A stretch of 64,000 bases of DNA from CAWUEZ02 sp963921355 (GTDB taxonomy: Bacteria; Pseudomonadota; Alphaproteobacteria; Thalassobaculales; Thalassobaculaceae): contig OZ001190.1 of NCBI GenBank assembly GCA_963921355.3, positions 372,001-436,000 on the forward strand, given 5' to 3'. The translations under genes were made by a program, and so were the position numbers. Shown piece by piece: positions 29,060 through 38,046 of this stretch (the stretch's first letter is position 1; the number at the start of each line of letters is the position of its first letter). Below the pieces are notes generated by a model. That model made no database searches and had not been told where the DNA came from. It saw nothing but the letters and a program-made list of their open reading frames with translations.

Positions 29060-29550
29060 AGGGCGCGCCCGACCTCCGACGGCGGCGCATACAGATCGAT
29101 CAGCCGCAACCGTGTCGACTGCAGACGCTCGGCGACGATCGGCAGAAACCGCTGCAGCACCTGATAGCCGATCACCGGATCGGCATCGCATTTCGCCCGC
29201 AGGCAGGCCGCATCGATTCCGGTGGCGCGAACGTCATCAACGGCTCGGGCATCGAAGCGCCACCGGTAGGGCGGAAGAATCCAGGAAGCACCGGCGACCT
29301 GCCCGGCGTGCAGTGTCTGCACCGTCAACCTTCCGCGCCCCGGCATGCGCTGTTCCAGGGCAACGTCCCCGGCGCGCAGCAGGTAGAACGTGTCGGCCCG
29401 GTCATCCTCCTTGAACAGATAGTGGCCGGCCGGGAAGTGCACATTGCCGGCGCAACCGCCGAGCAGGTCCGTGATCTGGGGGGCGAGTCCGGCGAACAGG
29501 GGATGGCCCGCCAGAATGTCGGCCATTGTTTTCATCTTGCCGTCAGCCAT
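29056..29550 (-). CDS. Cyclic-nucleotide-binding-domain protein in the hydrogenase operon
   Basis: 164 residues from the ATG at 29550. A CNMP-binding (Crp-type beta-roll) domain spans most of the protein: HPLFAGLAPQITDLL, HFPAGHYLFKEDDRADTFYLL, GDVALEQ and AGQVAGASWILPPYRW. No DNA-binding helix-turn-helix follows, so it is not a standard transcription factor. It overlaps the beta-subunit gene by 8 bp and the HydG gene by 4 bp, so it is an integral member of the operon. Similar genes sit in some actinobacterial group 3b hydrogenase operons. It may be a regulatory subunit; the role is an inference. Confidence 0.78.
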   Translation of the reverse strand: MADGKMKTMADILAGHPLFAGLAPQITDLLGGCAGNVHFPAGHYLFKEDDRADTFYLLRAGDVALEQRMPGRGRLTVQTLHAGQVAGASWILPPYRWRFDARAVDDVRATGIDAACLRAKCDADPVIGYQVLQRFLPIVAERLQSTRLRLIDLYAPPSEVGRAL

Positions 29551-30667
29551 CTTGGACCTCCTCCGTCGCGGCGAGGACGGCGGCCTCGGCCGTAATGTCG
29601 ATGCCGACCGGGCACCAGGCGATGCAGCGCCCGCACCCCACGCAGCCGGACGAGCCGAACTGATCATGCCAATGGGCCAGCTTGTGCGTGATCCACTGGC
29701 GATAGCGGGATGCGGTCTCGGTCCGCACAGCCCCGCCGTGCAGGTAACTGAAGTCGAGGCTGAAGCAGCTGTCCCAGCGCCGCCAGCGCTCGGCGTCGCC
29801 TCCGGTCGGCGAGGACCGGTCCTCCGTCGTCGAGCAGAAACAGGTCGGACAGACCATCGTGCAGTTGGCGCAGCTCAGGCAGCGATCCGCGACCCGTTGC
29901 CAGTGGGGATGATCATAGCTGCGCTTCAACAACCCCTCGACACCGTCGACCATGCGCCGCTCCTGGGCGGCGGCGCAGGCCCTGGAAGCGGCCTGGGCCG
30001 CCGCCAGTTCCTTCGGCTCAGCCGGCCGTGCTTCGAGGTCGGCCAGCACCGCCGCCCCACGCCCACTGCCCGGGGTCACGATGAACAGGTGTCGGCCGGC
30101 GTCGATCAGTTCGTCGAGCACCAGATCGTAGCCGTCATCGGCGCGCGGACCGGTTTCCATGGAGGCGCAGAAACAGGTGGCCGCCGGACGACCGCAATTG
30201 ACCGCGACCAGGAACAGGTCGGCGCGCCGTTTGTGGAAGCGGGCGTCGGCGACGGGGCCGGCCTCGAACACCGTCGCCAGGGTTTCCAGGGCCGCCAGCT
30301 CGCACGGGCGGACCCCGATCACGGCCGTTGGCTGGTTCTCGACCGGAGTCTCATGGACCGAGAGGTCCGCCGAACTCTCGAACAGCTTCTCGCTCGGTGG
30401 CGCCACCAGACGCTTCAGCCCCTGGGCTGCCAGGGTGTGGTCGAAATAGGCATCGCGGGGCCCGTCGACGAGCCGCACGGTGCCGGCCTCCGCCAGGTCG
30501 ATCCGACCTCGCGGCAGATCGCCGGCCCCCGTCAGCGGTCCGGCCTCGAGCACGCCGTCCCGTTCCCGCGTACCCCACAAGGCATAGCCTTGCCGCTGAA
30601 GGACGCTCAGCAGGTCGTCGAGCCGAGCGGCCGGAATGGCGCACGGGCTCCCGAATTTGGCGACCAC
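29543..30667 (-). CDS. hydB: Hydrogenase iron-sulfur subunit (HydB-like, 4Fe-4S)
   Basis: 374 residues. C-terminal ferredoxin domain with two cluster-binding motifs, CLSCANCTMVCPTC and CVGCGRCIAWCPVGID. The central part has GVRPCELAALETL and NCGRPAATCFCASMETGP, typical of the sulfhydrogenase/anaerobic sulfite reductase A-type beta subunit. First gene of the operon (beta, CNMP, gamma, delta/small, alpha/large, protease), which matches group 3b NADP-linked hydrogenases. It is intact, and divergent from the TRAP transporter across a 278-bp gap. Confidence 0.85.
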   Translation of the reverse strand: MVAKFGSPCAIPAARLDDLLSVLQRQGYALWGTRERDGVLEAGPLTGAGDLPRGRIDLAEAGTVRLVDGPRDAYFDHTLAAQGLKRLVAPPSEKLFESSADLSVHETPVENQPTAVIGVRPCELAALETLATVFEAGPVADARFHKRRADLFLVAVNCGRPAATCFCASMETGPRADDGYDLVLDELIDAGRHLFIVTPGSGRGAAVLADLEARPAEPKELAAAQAASRACAAAQERRMVDGVEGLLKRSYDHPHWQRVADRCLSCANCTMVCPTCFCSTTEDRSSPTGGDAERWRRWDSCFSLDFSYLHGGAVRTETASRYRQWITHKLAHWHDQFGSSGCVGCGRCIAWCPVGIDITAEAAVLAATEEVQDG

Positions 30668-30945
30668 CGTCGGACCTCCTCGATCGCAAGCGGTTCAGGG
30701 TCGTACACACTTCGCACAGGACGCAATTCTGCGACATGAGCGAGATCAACCGCGGCACCCAGTCCCCGACTACGGCGCCGCGCAGACCGGGACCGTGCCG
30801 TTGGCGCTGGACCCCGCCCTGCGGTCAACCATACGCTGTCGGCCGACGGGGTTGGAACCGCGGCGGGGCTGAAGATGCTGGATATCGGAGTCGGTGATCG
30901 CACCGGCAGCAAGAACGGCTGCGCCGCCACAGGGGGCGCCGCGCC

Positions 30946-31479
30946 GTGATCGGGCTGATTCGGGGGTACGTGCGCGTTGTTGATGCGGTGAACCACCAGA
31001 TCGGCCGGGTCGTCATGTACGGCATCTTCGTCATGGTCGGCATCCTGCTCTGGTCGTCGATCTCCAAGACCTTCTTCCTGCCATCGCTCTGGACCCTGGA
31101 GATGGCGCAGTTCGCCATGGTCACCTACTACATCCTGGGCGGGCCGTACTCGATCCAGCTCGGGTCCAACGTCCGTATGGACCTGTTCTACGGCGCCTGG
31201 AGCCCACGGCGAAAAGCGGTGTTCGATGCTGTCACCGTGTTCTTCCTGATCTTCTATCTCGGCGTCCTGCTCTACGGCGCGGTCGACTCGACCAGCTACT
31301 CGCTGCAGTACAACGAGCGCAGCCCGACCGCCTGGCGACCCCTGCTGTGGCCGATCAAGATCCTGATGTGCGTCGGGTTCTCGCTGATGCTGATGCAGGC
31401 GGTCTCGGAGCTGATCAAGGACATCGCGCGGTTGCGCGGCATCGACCTCGGCCTGGCCGGCGACGGAGAGACCGCCTGA
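30946..31479 (+). CDS. dctQ: TRAP transporter small permease (DctQ)
   Basis: 177 residues with four hydrophobic segments. NVRMDLFYGAWSPRRKAVFD is the conserved DctQ loop. GTG start at 30946. The stop overlaps the ATG of dctM. With DctM it forms the membrane unit of a sodium-driven tripartite carrier. The substrate cannot be told. Confidence 0.88.
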   Translation: MIGLIRGYVRVVDAVNHQIGRVVMYGIFVMVGILLWSSISKTFFLPSLWTLEMAQFAMVTYYILGGPYSIQLGSNVRMDLFYGAWSPRRKAVFDAVTVFFLIFYLGVLLYGAVDSTSYSLQYNERSPTAWRPLLWPIKILMCVGFSLMLMQAVSELIKDIARLRGIDLGLAGDGETA

Positions 31480-32801
31480 TGTCCTACGAGCTGATCGCCT
31501 TTCTGATGTTCGCGGCGATGCTGCTGATGCTCACCACCGGGCAGCGGGTGTTCGGGGCCATCGGGGCGGTTGCCTCGATCGCCGCCCTGGCGCTGTGGGG
31601 AACCGGCGGTTCGGACATCCCGTTCTCGGCCGCCATGAAGCTGATGAAATGGTACCCGCTGCTGACCCTGCCGATGTTCATCTTCATGGGCTATGTGCTC
31701 AGCGAGTCGAAGATCGCCGACGATCTCTACCGGATGTTCCATGTCTGGATGGGGCCGATCAACGGCGGCCTGGCGATCGGCACGATCGGCCTGATGGTAT
31801 TGATCTCGGCGATGAACGGCCTGTCGGTCGCGGGCATGACCATCGGCGCCACGATCGCCCTGCCGGAACTGCTGCGCCGCGGCTACGACAAGCGAATGGT
31901 CACCGGCCTGATCCAGGCCGGATCGTCACTCGGAATCCTGGTTCCTCCGTCGGTCGTGCTGGTGCTCTACGCGATGATCGCCCGCCAGCCGGTCGGCCAG
32001 CTCTGGCTCGCCGGCGTCGCGCCGGGCCTGCTGATGGCGGCCATGTTCATCGTCTACATCGCGATCCGCTGCCGCCTGCAGCCGGAACTGGGTCCGGCGC
32101 TGAAGGACGACGCCCGGGCCTTGCCGCTCGGCGAGAAGCTCGCCCTCCTGCGCGCCGGGTTGCTGCCGGTCGGGATCTTCGCCGCGATGATGGTGCCGTT
32201 CGTCAACGGCTGGACCTCGCTGGTCGAGAGTTCGGCCATCGGCGCGATGACGGCGTTCCTGGCCGCCGTGCTGAAAGGCCGCATGACCCGGGCGGTGTTC
32301 GAGATGTCGGTCCGTCAGACCCTGGCCATCAGCTGCATGTTCATGTGGATCATCCTGGCCGCGCTGGGCTTCGGGGCGGTGTTCGACGGCCTGGGCGCCG
32401 TCAAGGCGATCGATGCCCTGTTCACCGAGCATCTGGGCCTCAACCCTTGGGTGATTCTCATTCTGATGCAGCTCAGCTTCATCCTGATGGGAACCTCCCT
32501 CGACGACACCGCCATGCTGGTCATCGTCGCCCCCCTCTACGTCCCGCTGGTCAAGGCGCTGGGGTTCGACCTGATCTGGTATGGCGTGCTGTACACGATC
32601 ACCACCCAGATCGCTTATATGACGCCGCCGTTCGGCTACAATCTGTTCCTGATGCGGGCGATGGCACCGCCCGAGATCGGCCTGCGCGATATCTACACCT
32701 CGATCATTCCGTTCGTGCTGGTCATGGCCGTCTGTCTTGCCGTTATCATGGTGTTTCCGGAGATCGCGCTTTGGTTGCCGCAGACCGTTTACGGCAGATG
32801 A
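31479..32801 (+). CDS. dctM: TRAP transporter large permease (DctM)
   Basis: 440 residues, strongly hydrophobic (about twelve segments). Contains MGYVLSESKIADDLYRMFHVWMG-type sequence in two shorter blocks, GSSLGILVPPSVVLVLY, MDDTA-like SLDDTAMLVI and TPPFGYNLFLMR. The ATG at 31479 overlaps the dctQ stop; open reading upstream in this frame lies inside dctQ and is not used. Family length is 420-450. Confidence 0.9.
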   Translation: MSYELIAFLMFAAMLLMLTTGQRVFGAIGAVASIAALALWGTGGSDIPFSAAMKLMKWYPLLTLPMFIFMGYVLSESKIADDLYRMFHVWMGPINGGLAIGTIGLMVLISAMNGLSVAGMTIGATIALPELLRRGYDKRMVTGLIQAGSSLGILVPPSVVLVLYAMIARQPVGQLWLAGVAPGLLMAAMFIVYIAIRCRLQPELGPALKDDARALPLGEKLALLRAGLLPVGIFAAMMVPFVNGWTSLVESSAIGAMTAFLAAVLKGRMTRAVFEMSVRQTLAISCMFMWIILAALGFGAVFDGLGAVKAIDALFTEHLGLNPWVILILMQLSFILMGTSLDDTAMLVIVAPLYVPLVKALGFDLIWYGVLYTITTQIAYMTPPFGYNLFLMRAMAPPEIGLRDIYTSIIPFVLVMAVCLAVIMVFPEIALWLPQTVYGR

Positions 32802-32864
32802 CAACAACCCGGAATAGGGAGGAATTCGAGACGAAAGCATAGCCACCAGAACAAGGAGGACGAC

Positions 32865-33902
32865 ATGACAAGCAGACGCAAGTTCCTCGGTGCAGCAGCC
32901 GCCGCACCGGTCGCCGCCGCCGGCCTCGCCACGCCGGCAATTGCCCAGTCGACCATCAAATGGCGCATGCAGACCTATGCCGGTCCCGCGCTGGCCGAGC
33001 ACGTCATCAAACCGGCGATCGACATGTTCAACACCGCCGCCGCAGGGCAGATGGAGATCGAGCTGTTCTTCGCCGATCAGCTGGTGCCGACCGGCGAGCT
33101 GTTCCGGGCAATGCAGAAGGGCACGATCGACGCGGTGCAGTCCGATGACGACTCCATGGCGTCGCCGACCGAGGTCACCGTTTTCGGCGGCTACTTCCCG
33201 TTCGCCTCGCGCTACTCCCTGGATGTGCCGGTGCTGTTCAACCAATACGGCCTGAACGAGATCTGGGACGCCGAGTACTCCAAGGTCGGGGTCAAGCACA
33301 TCTCGGCCGGGGCCTGGGACCCCTGTCACTTCGCCACCAAGGATCCGATCAACTCGCTGGACGATCTGAAAGGCAAACGGGTCTTCACCTTCCCGACGGC
33401 GGGCCGGTTCCTCGCCCAGTTCGGCGTGGTGCCTGTCACCCTGCCCTGGGAGGACATCGAGGTGGCGGTGCAGACCGGCGAGCTCGACGGCATCGCCTGG
33501 TCCGGCATCACCGAGGACTACACGGTCGGCTGGGCCGACGTGACGAACTACTTCCTGACCAACAACATTTCAGGCGCCTGGGCGGGCTCGTTCTTCGCCA
33601 ACATGGACCGCTGGAACGAACTGCCCGAACACCTCAAGGTCATGTTGCAGATGGCCATGGACCAGTCGCACTACTATCGCCAGTGGTGGTACTGGGGCGG
33701 CGAAGCCAGCCTGCGGGTGAACGGCACCAAAATGAAGCTGACCTCGATCCCCGACGCCGAATGGGCACAGGTCGAGAACGCCGCCGTCAAGTTCTGGGAC
33801 GAGATCGCCGCCGAGAGCGAGACCAAGGCGAAGGTCATCGAGATCCTGCGCAAGTACAACGCCGACATGCAGAAAGCCGGCCGGCCGTATCGCTACAGCT
33901 GA
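32865..33902 (+). CDS. dctP: TRAP transporter substrate-binding protein (DctP)
   Basis: 345 residues. It has a twin-arginine signal (SRRKFLG, then an Ala-rich stretch ending ATPAIAQS), so a folded periplasmic protein exported by Tat is expected. AGAWDPCHFATK, GLKGKR-like DDLKGKRVFTFPTAGRF and TGELDGIAWSG fit the DctP family, near those binding organic acids. A strong ribosome-binding site AAGGAGGACG precedes the ATG. Third gene of the TRAP operon; a hairpin follows. Substrate unknown. Confidence 0.88.
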   Translation: MTSRRKFLGAAAAAPVAAAGLATPAIAQSTIKWRMQTYAGPALAEHVIKPAIDMFNTAAAGQMEIELFFADQLVPTGELFRAMQKGTIDAVQSDDDSMASPTEVTVFGGYFPFASRYSLDVPVLFNQYGLNEIWDAEYSKVGVKHISAGAWDPCHFATKDPINSLDDLKGKRVFTFPTAGRFLAQFGVVPVTLPWEDIEVAVQTGELDGIAWSGITEDYTVGWADVTNYFLTNNISGAWAGSFFANMDRWNELPEHLKVMLQMAMDQSHYYRQWWYWGGEASLRVNGTKMKLTSIPDAEWAQVENAAVKFWDEIAAESETKAKVIEILRKYNADMQKAGRPYRYS

Positions 33903-33910
33903 TCATTCAA

Positions 33911-33940
33911 GGTGAGGCGGGTCCGGTGGCCCGCCTCACC
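33911..33940 (+). terminator. Strong hairpin after the TRAP operon
   Basis: Perfect 11-bp inverted repeat (ggtgaggcggg / cccgcctcacc) with an 8-base loop, 8 bp after the dctP stop. It has no T-tract, so Rho-independent termination is not certain. It sits between convergent genes and could serve both strands. Confidence 0.6.
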
Positions 33941-33966
33941 GGCCACGTCGCCCATCCCGCGCCGGT

Positions 33967-34614
33967 TCACTCGTTGTCGATGGCCCCGGCGCCCGCCCCG
34001 CGCGCCCGGGACAGCGGATCCTCCGGCACATAGGTCCGGGCCGCCAAGGTCTGGGCCTGCTGCCAGACGCATCGATCAATCTCGACCCCCTGGCTCGGCA
34101 GTCCGGTCGACGGCTCGTTCTCAAGAAGGGTGCAGCGGCGGAGCGTGAGCGTCCGCGCAGACGCGGGGACCGCCCGGTCCGTCAGCACCGCGCGGGCCGA
34201 AACCCGCGCGGTTCCCCCGCCCTCAAACCCGACAGCAATCCCCTGCAGGTGGGCCCCGGCGCCGGCAAGCGCCGCCCCCGCCAATCCGACGATCAGCAAC
34301 GGAACATCGAGACGGTCGAGCAGCACCTCCACGGTCGGATCGGCCAGCATCAGGTCGACCGCCGACGGACCCGCAACCACGGCCCGTGCGTCCGGAAACA
34401 CCCAGAGGCCGGCCCGGCACTCGGCCGGCGCCGGAAGATCCCCGTCGGTGAAGGCCGGATCGCTGGCAGCAAGGAGCACCTGCAGCCCCGGCAGGCGGCG
34501 CACGGCGAGCCAGCCGGCGGCGGCAGCCACGCTGGCGGCCAGCCCCGACGGCAGGCCGGCACCGACCGCCGCCTTGGCCGCCGTGGCCTGAAACTCGTTC
34601 AGGGAGACATGCAC
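33967..34614 (-). CDS. DUF3726 family protein
   Basis: 215 residues from a GTG at 34614, chosen because it lies just upstream of the conserved start VSLNEFQATAAKAAVGAGL and overlaps the preceding stop by 16 bp. The family-like N-terminus and WLAVRRLPGL segment suggest DUF3726. No catalytic motif is visible; one Ala/Gly-rich hydrophobic segment (IVGLAGAALAGAGAHL) lies near the middle. It ends the minus-strand cluster M19 dipeptidase - unknown protein - DUF3726. Function unknown. Confidence 0.6.
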   Translation of the reverse strand: MHVSLNEFQATAAKAAVGAGLPSGLAASVAAAAGWLAVRRLPGLQVLLAASDPAFTDGDLPAPAECRAGLWVFPDARAVVAGPSAVDLMLADPTVEVLLDRLDVPLLIVGLAGAALAGAGAHLQGIAVGFEGGGTARVSARAVLTDRAVPASARTLTLRRCTLLENEPSTGLPSQGVEIDRCVWQQAQTLAARTYVPEDPLSRARGAGAGAIDNE

Positions 34615-36326
34615 GTTGACGGGTCCATGTCGTCTTCCAGCACCGGAAAACACCAGTCGTCCGGATCCCGGGTCGCGATGTCGTCCAGTCCCGGCGCTCC
34701 CTGAAACAACACAATCCGGGTCCATCGATCGGACTTGGGGTCGAACTTCGACGCGCCGAAGAACGAGAGCTTGCACCGCAGCATGTCGATCGGCAGGCAG
34801 TCGGCCGCGATCAGGTTGTCACGGATCTCCGCGTAGGGCTGGTCAATCGCCGCCTGGGCGCGCCGGACGATGGCGCGCAGGTCGGGATGGCGCAGAACGA
34901 ACGCCGCCACCGTTTCGCTAGGATCGGCGGTCGCAAGCGCCGCCCGCAGCGCCCGGGCCTGGCGGGCGATGTCGAGCGGCAGCTCCCGGTCGGCACCGGG
35001 CTCCTCGCGGCGCTCGCCCAGCCGGGGCTCCAGCTTCTCGGCCGAGACGTACCAGAACCGGGCGGTTTCGGCGGGATCGTCGAAGTCGACCGACCCGGCC
35101 CAGCCGTATGCCGCATCGGCGATCCGGGACAGCCGATCCACCGTCATCGACGGGTTCAACGACGCCTCGCCGGCGCTGGACATGGTCGCCGCCAGGTCAT
35201 CGATCCGGGCACCCTGAGGTTCCAGAACCAGGGAAACCAGCAGTTCCTGGCACTCCTCGGACCAGGCGTCGGACGCCGCGATCAGCCGGTCCCAGGGCGC
35301 CGGCAGGGCCAGCCAGGACTCCGTCGCCAGGTCCGCCACCGCACCGAGCTCATTGCGCAGGATCTCGATCCGCGCCTGCTGACGGACGTCGTCGACCTGC
35401 CAGTCACCGACATGGCGACGCACCCGCGCCAGCAGAGCCAGGAACCGGGCGGCCTCGTCAGGGGTGGCGTGATCGACCGCCCGCACCCGGGCAAGCGCCG
35501 TCTCCCGGGCCCGCATCCAGTTGTTTAGAAGGCTGGGGTGATTGACCAGGAACGGCGCCATACCGAGTCCGGTCGAATTGCCGATCCCGAGATGGCGGCG
35601 GAGCGCCGGCGCCAGCGCGACCGCACGTTCCGGATCGCGGACCCTGGCGACGTGCTCGACCAGATCGAGGGTGAAGCCGCGGATCAGCCAGACCGTGAAC
35701 ATCTCGGCCTGGAACGGCAGCGCCAAGGCCGGCCGGTCGGCGATCCGGTGACGGTCGGCGATGCCGAACTTGCCGTTGCCGTAAACCGCGGTGGTGCGCA
35801 TCAGGTAGCCGGTCGCGGCCAGCCGGTCGCGATCGGGCTGACGGCCCTGGGACAGTTGCTCGACTACATGATCGAACAGCCGGACGCTGCGGTTCGCCCG
35901 GCTGAGGACCAGTTCGCTGGCCTGGCAGCGGCCGGCCTCCTGCAGCGGGACGACGCCGGCCAACCGGTCCAGGTCATCGGCTGACGGGGTACCGTCGAAC
36001 AGCGCGTAGGTCGTATCTCAGGCTTCCGCGATCACCCGGTCGGTCCGCTGATCTGGCGTCAGTGGGGTCGAGAACGCGACCAGACTGTAGTCTTGGCCGC
36101 CGAGCGGCACGCTGTAGACGGCGCGACCGTAGCCGTCGTCGTCGATCTCCCAGAGGGTGCGCCGGACCACCGCACCCTCGACGTGCAGGCGGCGGATCAG
36201 GCTGCACATGAAGCTGAGCCGGGTGGCGAAGAACGCGCCCATGCGCGACAGCCGCATCACCATCTCCGGTCCGCGCAACGCCACGGCCGGGACCAAAGAG
36301 GCCGCGGCGGGGTTCGGCGCGGTCAT
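34599..36326 (-). pseudogene. Uncharacterised 575-residue protein with in-frame TGA at an apparent Trp position
   Basis: The ATG at 36326 overlaps the M19 dipeptidase stop. The N-terminal 102 residues (GPEMVMRLSRMGAFFATRLSF to DRTDRVIAEA-like sequence) end at a TGA (36018-36020). The same frame continues without further stops for 472 codons: DTTYALFDGTPSADDLDRL, VPLQEAGRCQASELVLSRAN, GNGKFGIADRHRI, MFTVWLIRGFTLDLVEHVA and GNSTGLGMAPFLVNHP. As I recall the family, a Trp follows VIAE-x at this point, so TGG to TGA is the likely change. The large 3' part has no catalytic motif I recognise. The gene is broken unless TGA is read through. Neighbours suggest a shared but unknown catabolic role with the M19 dipeptidase and the TRAP transporter. 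Confidence 0.7.
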
Positions 36327-37312
36327 TGCGGCGGACCGAAAGAACGCTCGAAGAAATCGAGCCAGTTCAGCCCCATGATCCGGTCGACCTCTTGCGCACT
36401 GAAACCGACCGCGGCGAGGCCCCCGGCCAGTCCCGGGAAGTCGCGGTTGGTGCGAAACCAGCCGGGCTGTGGCGGGAACCCGGCCAGTGCCGCGGACCCT
36501 TCGCCGTAGTCAATGTCCCGGGTCCAGGTGCCGACCCGCATCCATTCGACCACGCTGTCGGGCTGATCCTGGCAGAGATCGCTGCCGAAACCGATACGCT
36601 CCACCCCCATGAGCTCGGCGGTGTCGGCGATCATCCGGCAGAACGCGTCCAGCGTGCAGTCCGACCCCCCGGCCAGGTGGTGGGGGTACATCGAGAAGCC
36701 GAGCATCCCGCCGCTCTCGCCGAGCGCCCGCAGCACGGTTTCCGACTTGTTGCGGATCGCCGGGTGCCAGGCATGGGGATTGGCGTGGGTGATGGCGATC
36801 GGCCGCTCGGAGAGCTCGATCGCCTCCAAGGTCGAGCGCTCGGCCGAATGGCTCATGTCGACCACAAGCCCGACCCGGTTCATCTCGCGGATCGCCTGGC
36901 GGCCCATGCGGGTGATTCCCGGATCCTCGGCCTCGTAGCATCCGGTCGCCAGCAGGGACTGGTTGTTGTAGCTGAGCTGCATAAAGCGGATGCCGATTTG
37001 GTGGCAGACCTCGATCAGCCCGATATCGTCCTCGATCGGCGAGCAGTTCTGGAGGCCGAACACGATGGCGGTCCGACCGTCCTGCTGGGCGCGCCGGACA
37101 TCCTCCGCGGTCCGGGCCGGGACGATCAGATCCGGATAGCGCTCGAACCACCGGTTCCAGGCGATGACATTCTCGACCGTCTCGCGGAAGTCCTCGTGGT
37201 AGCAGATCGTCACGTGGACGCAGGCGACCTCGCCGGCCCGCATCTCGCGAAAGATCTTCTCCGAGAAGTTGGCGTACTGGCAGCCGTCGATGATCATACG
37301 TGGCTCCGTCAT
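36323..37312 (-). CDS. Membrane dipeptidase family (peptidase M19)
   Basis: 329 residues. Amidohydrolase-fold zinc enzyme. IVFGLQNCSPIEDDIGLIE, LSYNNQSLLATGCYE, VGLVVDMSHSAERSTLEAI, PIAITHANPHAWHPAIRNK and IGFGSDLCQDQP match the family; the metal ligands are in MSHS, THANP and the Glu-poor centre. The substrate could be a dipeptide or another amide; soluble bacterial members are often unassigned. Its stop overlaps the ATG of the downstream uncharacterised gene. The cluster converges on the TRAP operon. Confidence 0.78.
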   Translation of the reverse strand: MTEPRMIIDGCQYANFSEKIFREMRAGEVACVHVTICYHEDFRETVENVIAWNRWFERYPDLIVPARTAEDVRRAQQDGRTAIVFGLQNCSPIEDDIGLIEVCHQIGIRFMQLSYNNQSLLATGCYEAEDPGITRMGRQAIREMNRVGLVVDMSHSAERSTLEAIELSERPIAITHANPHAWHPAIRNKSETVLRALGESGGMLGFSMYPHHLAGGSDCTLDAFCRMIADTAELMGVERIGFGSDLCQDQPDSVVEWMRVGTWTRDIDYGEGSAALAGFPPQPGWFRTNRDFPGLAGGLAAVGFSAQEVDRIMGLNWLDFFERSFGPPQ

Positions 37313-37334
37313 CGGATCCCCTCCCCGCCCGCGG

Positions 37335-37805
37335 CTAGCCTGGCAGCCAGTCGGCGATCGCCCGCCCGATGGCGTCCGGCGAATCCTCCTGGATGAAGTG
37401 GCTGCCGGCGACGGTGACCTCGCGCAGGTTCGGCCAGGTCCGCACGAAGTCCCGCACCGCCCCGGTCATGATCGCCCCCGGCTCGGCGTTGACGAACAGT
37501 TTCGGGACAGGTGACTCCGACAGCCAGGCGGCGTAGTCGGCGACGATCTGCACCACGTCGGCCGGCTCTCCCGCGATCGGGATCTGCCGCGGCCAGGTCA
37601 GGGTCGGCCGGCGGCCCTCGCCGGGCTCCAGGAACGGGCGGCGGTATTCGGCCATCTCGTCGGCGTCGAGGGCACGCAGGATCGAGCCTGGCAGAACCCG
37701 CTCAATGAACACGTTCTTGTCCAGCACCATGTCCTCGCCGGCCGCCGAGCGGAAGCCCTGGAACACCGCGCGGGCCGCCTCGGGCCAGGATGTCCCGCCC
37801 GACAT
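37335..37805 (-). pseudogene. Haloalkane dehalogenase, 3' half only
   Basis: 156 residues matching the second half of haloalkane dehalogenase-type alpha/beta hydrolases: SWPEAARAVFQGFRSA, KNVFIERVLPGSILR, RQIPIAGEPADVV, SPVPKLFVNAEPGAI and the catalytic His in GSHFIQEDSPDAI. The N-terminal half, with the nucleophile Asp and the oxyanion HGNP motif, is missing. The 240 bp upstream in all frames contain no trace of it, but do hold an inverted repeat (37925-38032). The gene was probably truncated by a deletion or rearrangement at that point. Not functional. Confidence 0.75.
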
Positions 37806-37924
37806 CCGCCGCGCGCGGCTGCGGGCAGACGACGATGCCCCGGGTTGCGCCGCGTGTCATCGGACCCTCCAGATCGGTGCAACCGCCAGCCTAGCTGAAA
37901 GCGCGCGACGGGGGCGAGGTCCGC

Positions 37925-38032
37925 GCCCTTCGACACGCCCGTCCTTCGACACGCGGCTACGCCGCTGCTCAGGACGAGGTCTGAATTGGAGGACCTCGTC
38001 CTGAGCAGTCCGAAGGACGTGTCGAAGGGCGA
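37925..38032. repeat. Palindromic repeat family B
   Basis: An inverted repeat with outer arms cttcgacacg / cgtgtcgaag and inner arms gctgctcaggacgaggt / acctcgtcctgagcag around a short centre. A second copy is at 42096-42208 and a half copy at 43703-43765. It is REP-like and can fold as a long hairpin. Confidence 0.75.
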
Positions 38033-38046
38033 AGAGCGAAGGCTGG

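Noticed and set aside
30668..30945. Crp/FNR-type operator between the hydrogenase and TRAP operons
   Set aside because: No convincing TTGAT-N4-ATCAA or TGTGA-N6-TCACA palindrome was seen in this gap.
36018..36020. Selenocysteine at the internal TGA
   Set aside because: No Cys is expected at this place in the family as I know it, and no obvious SECIS-like hairpin follows.
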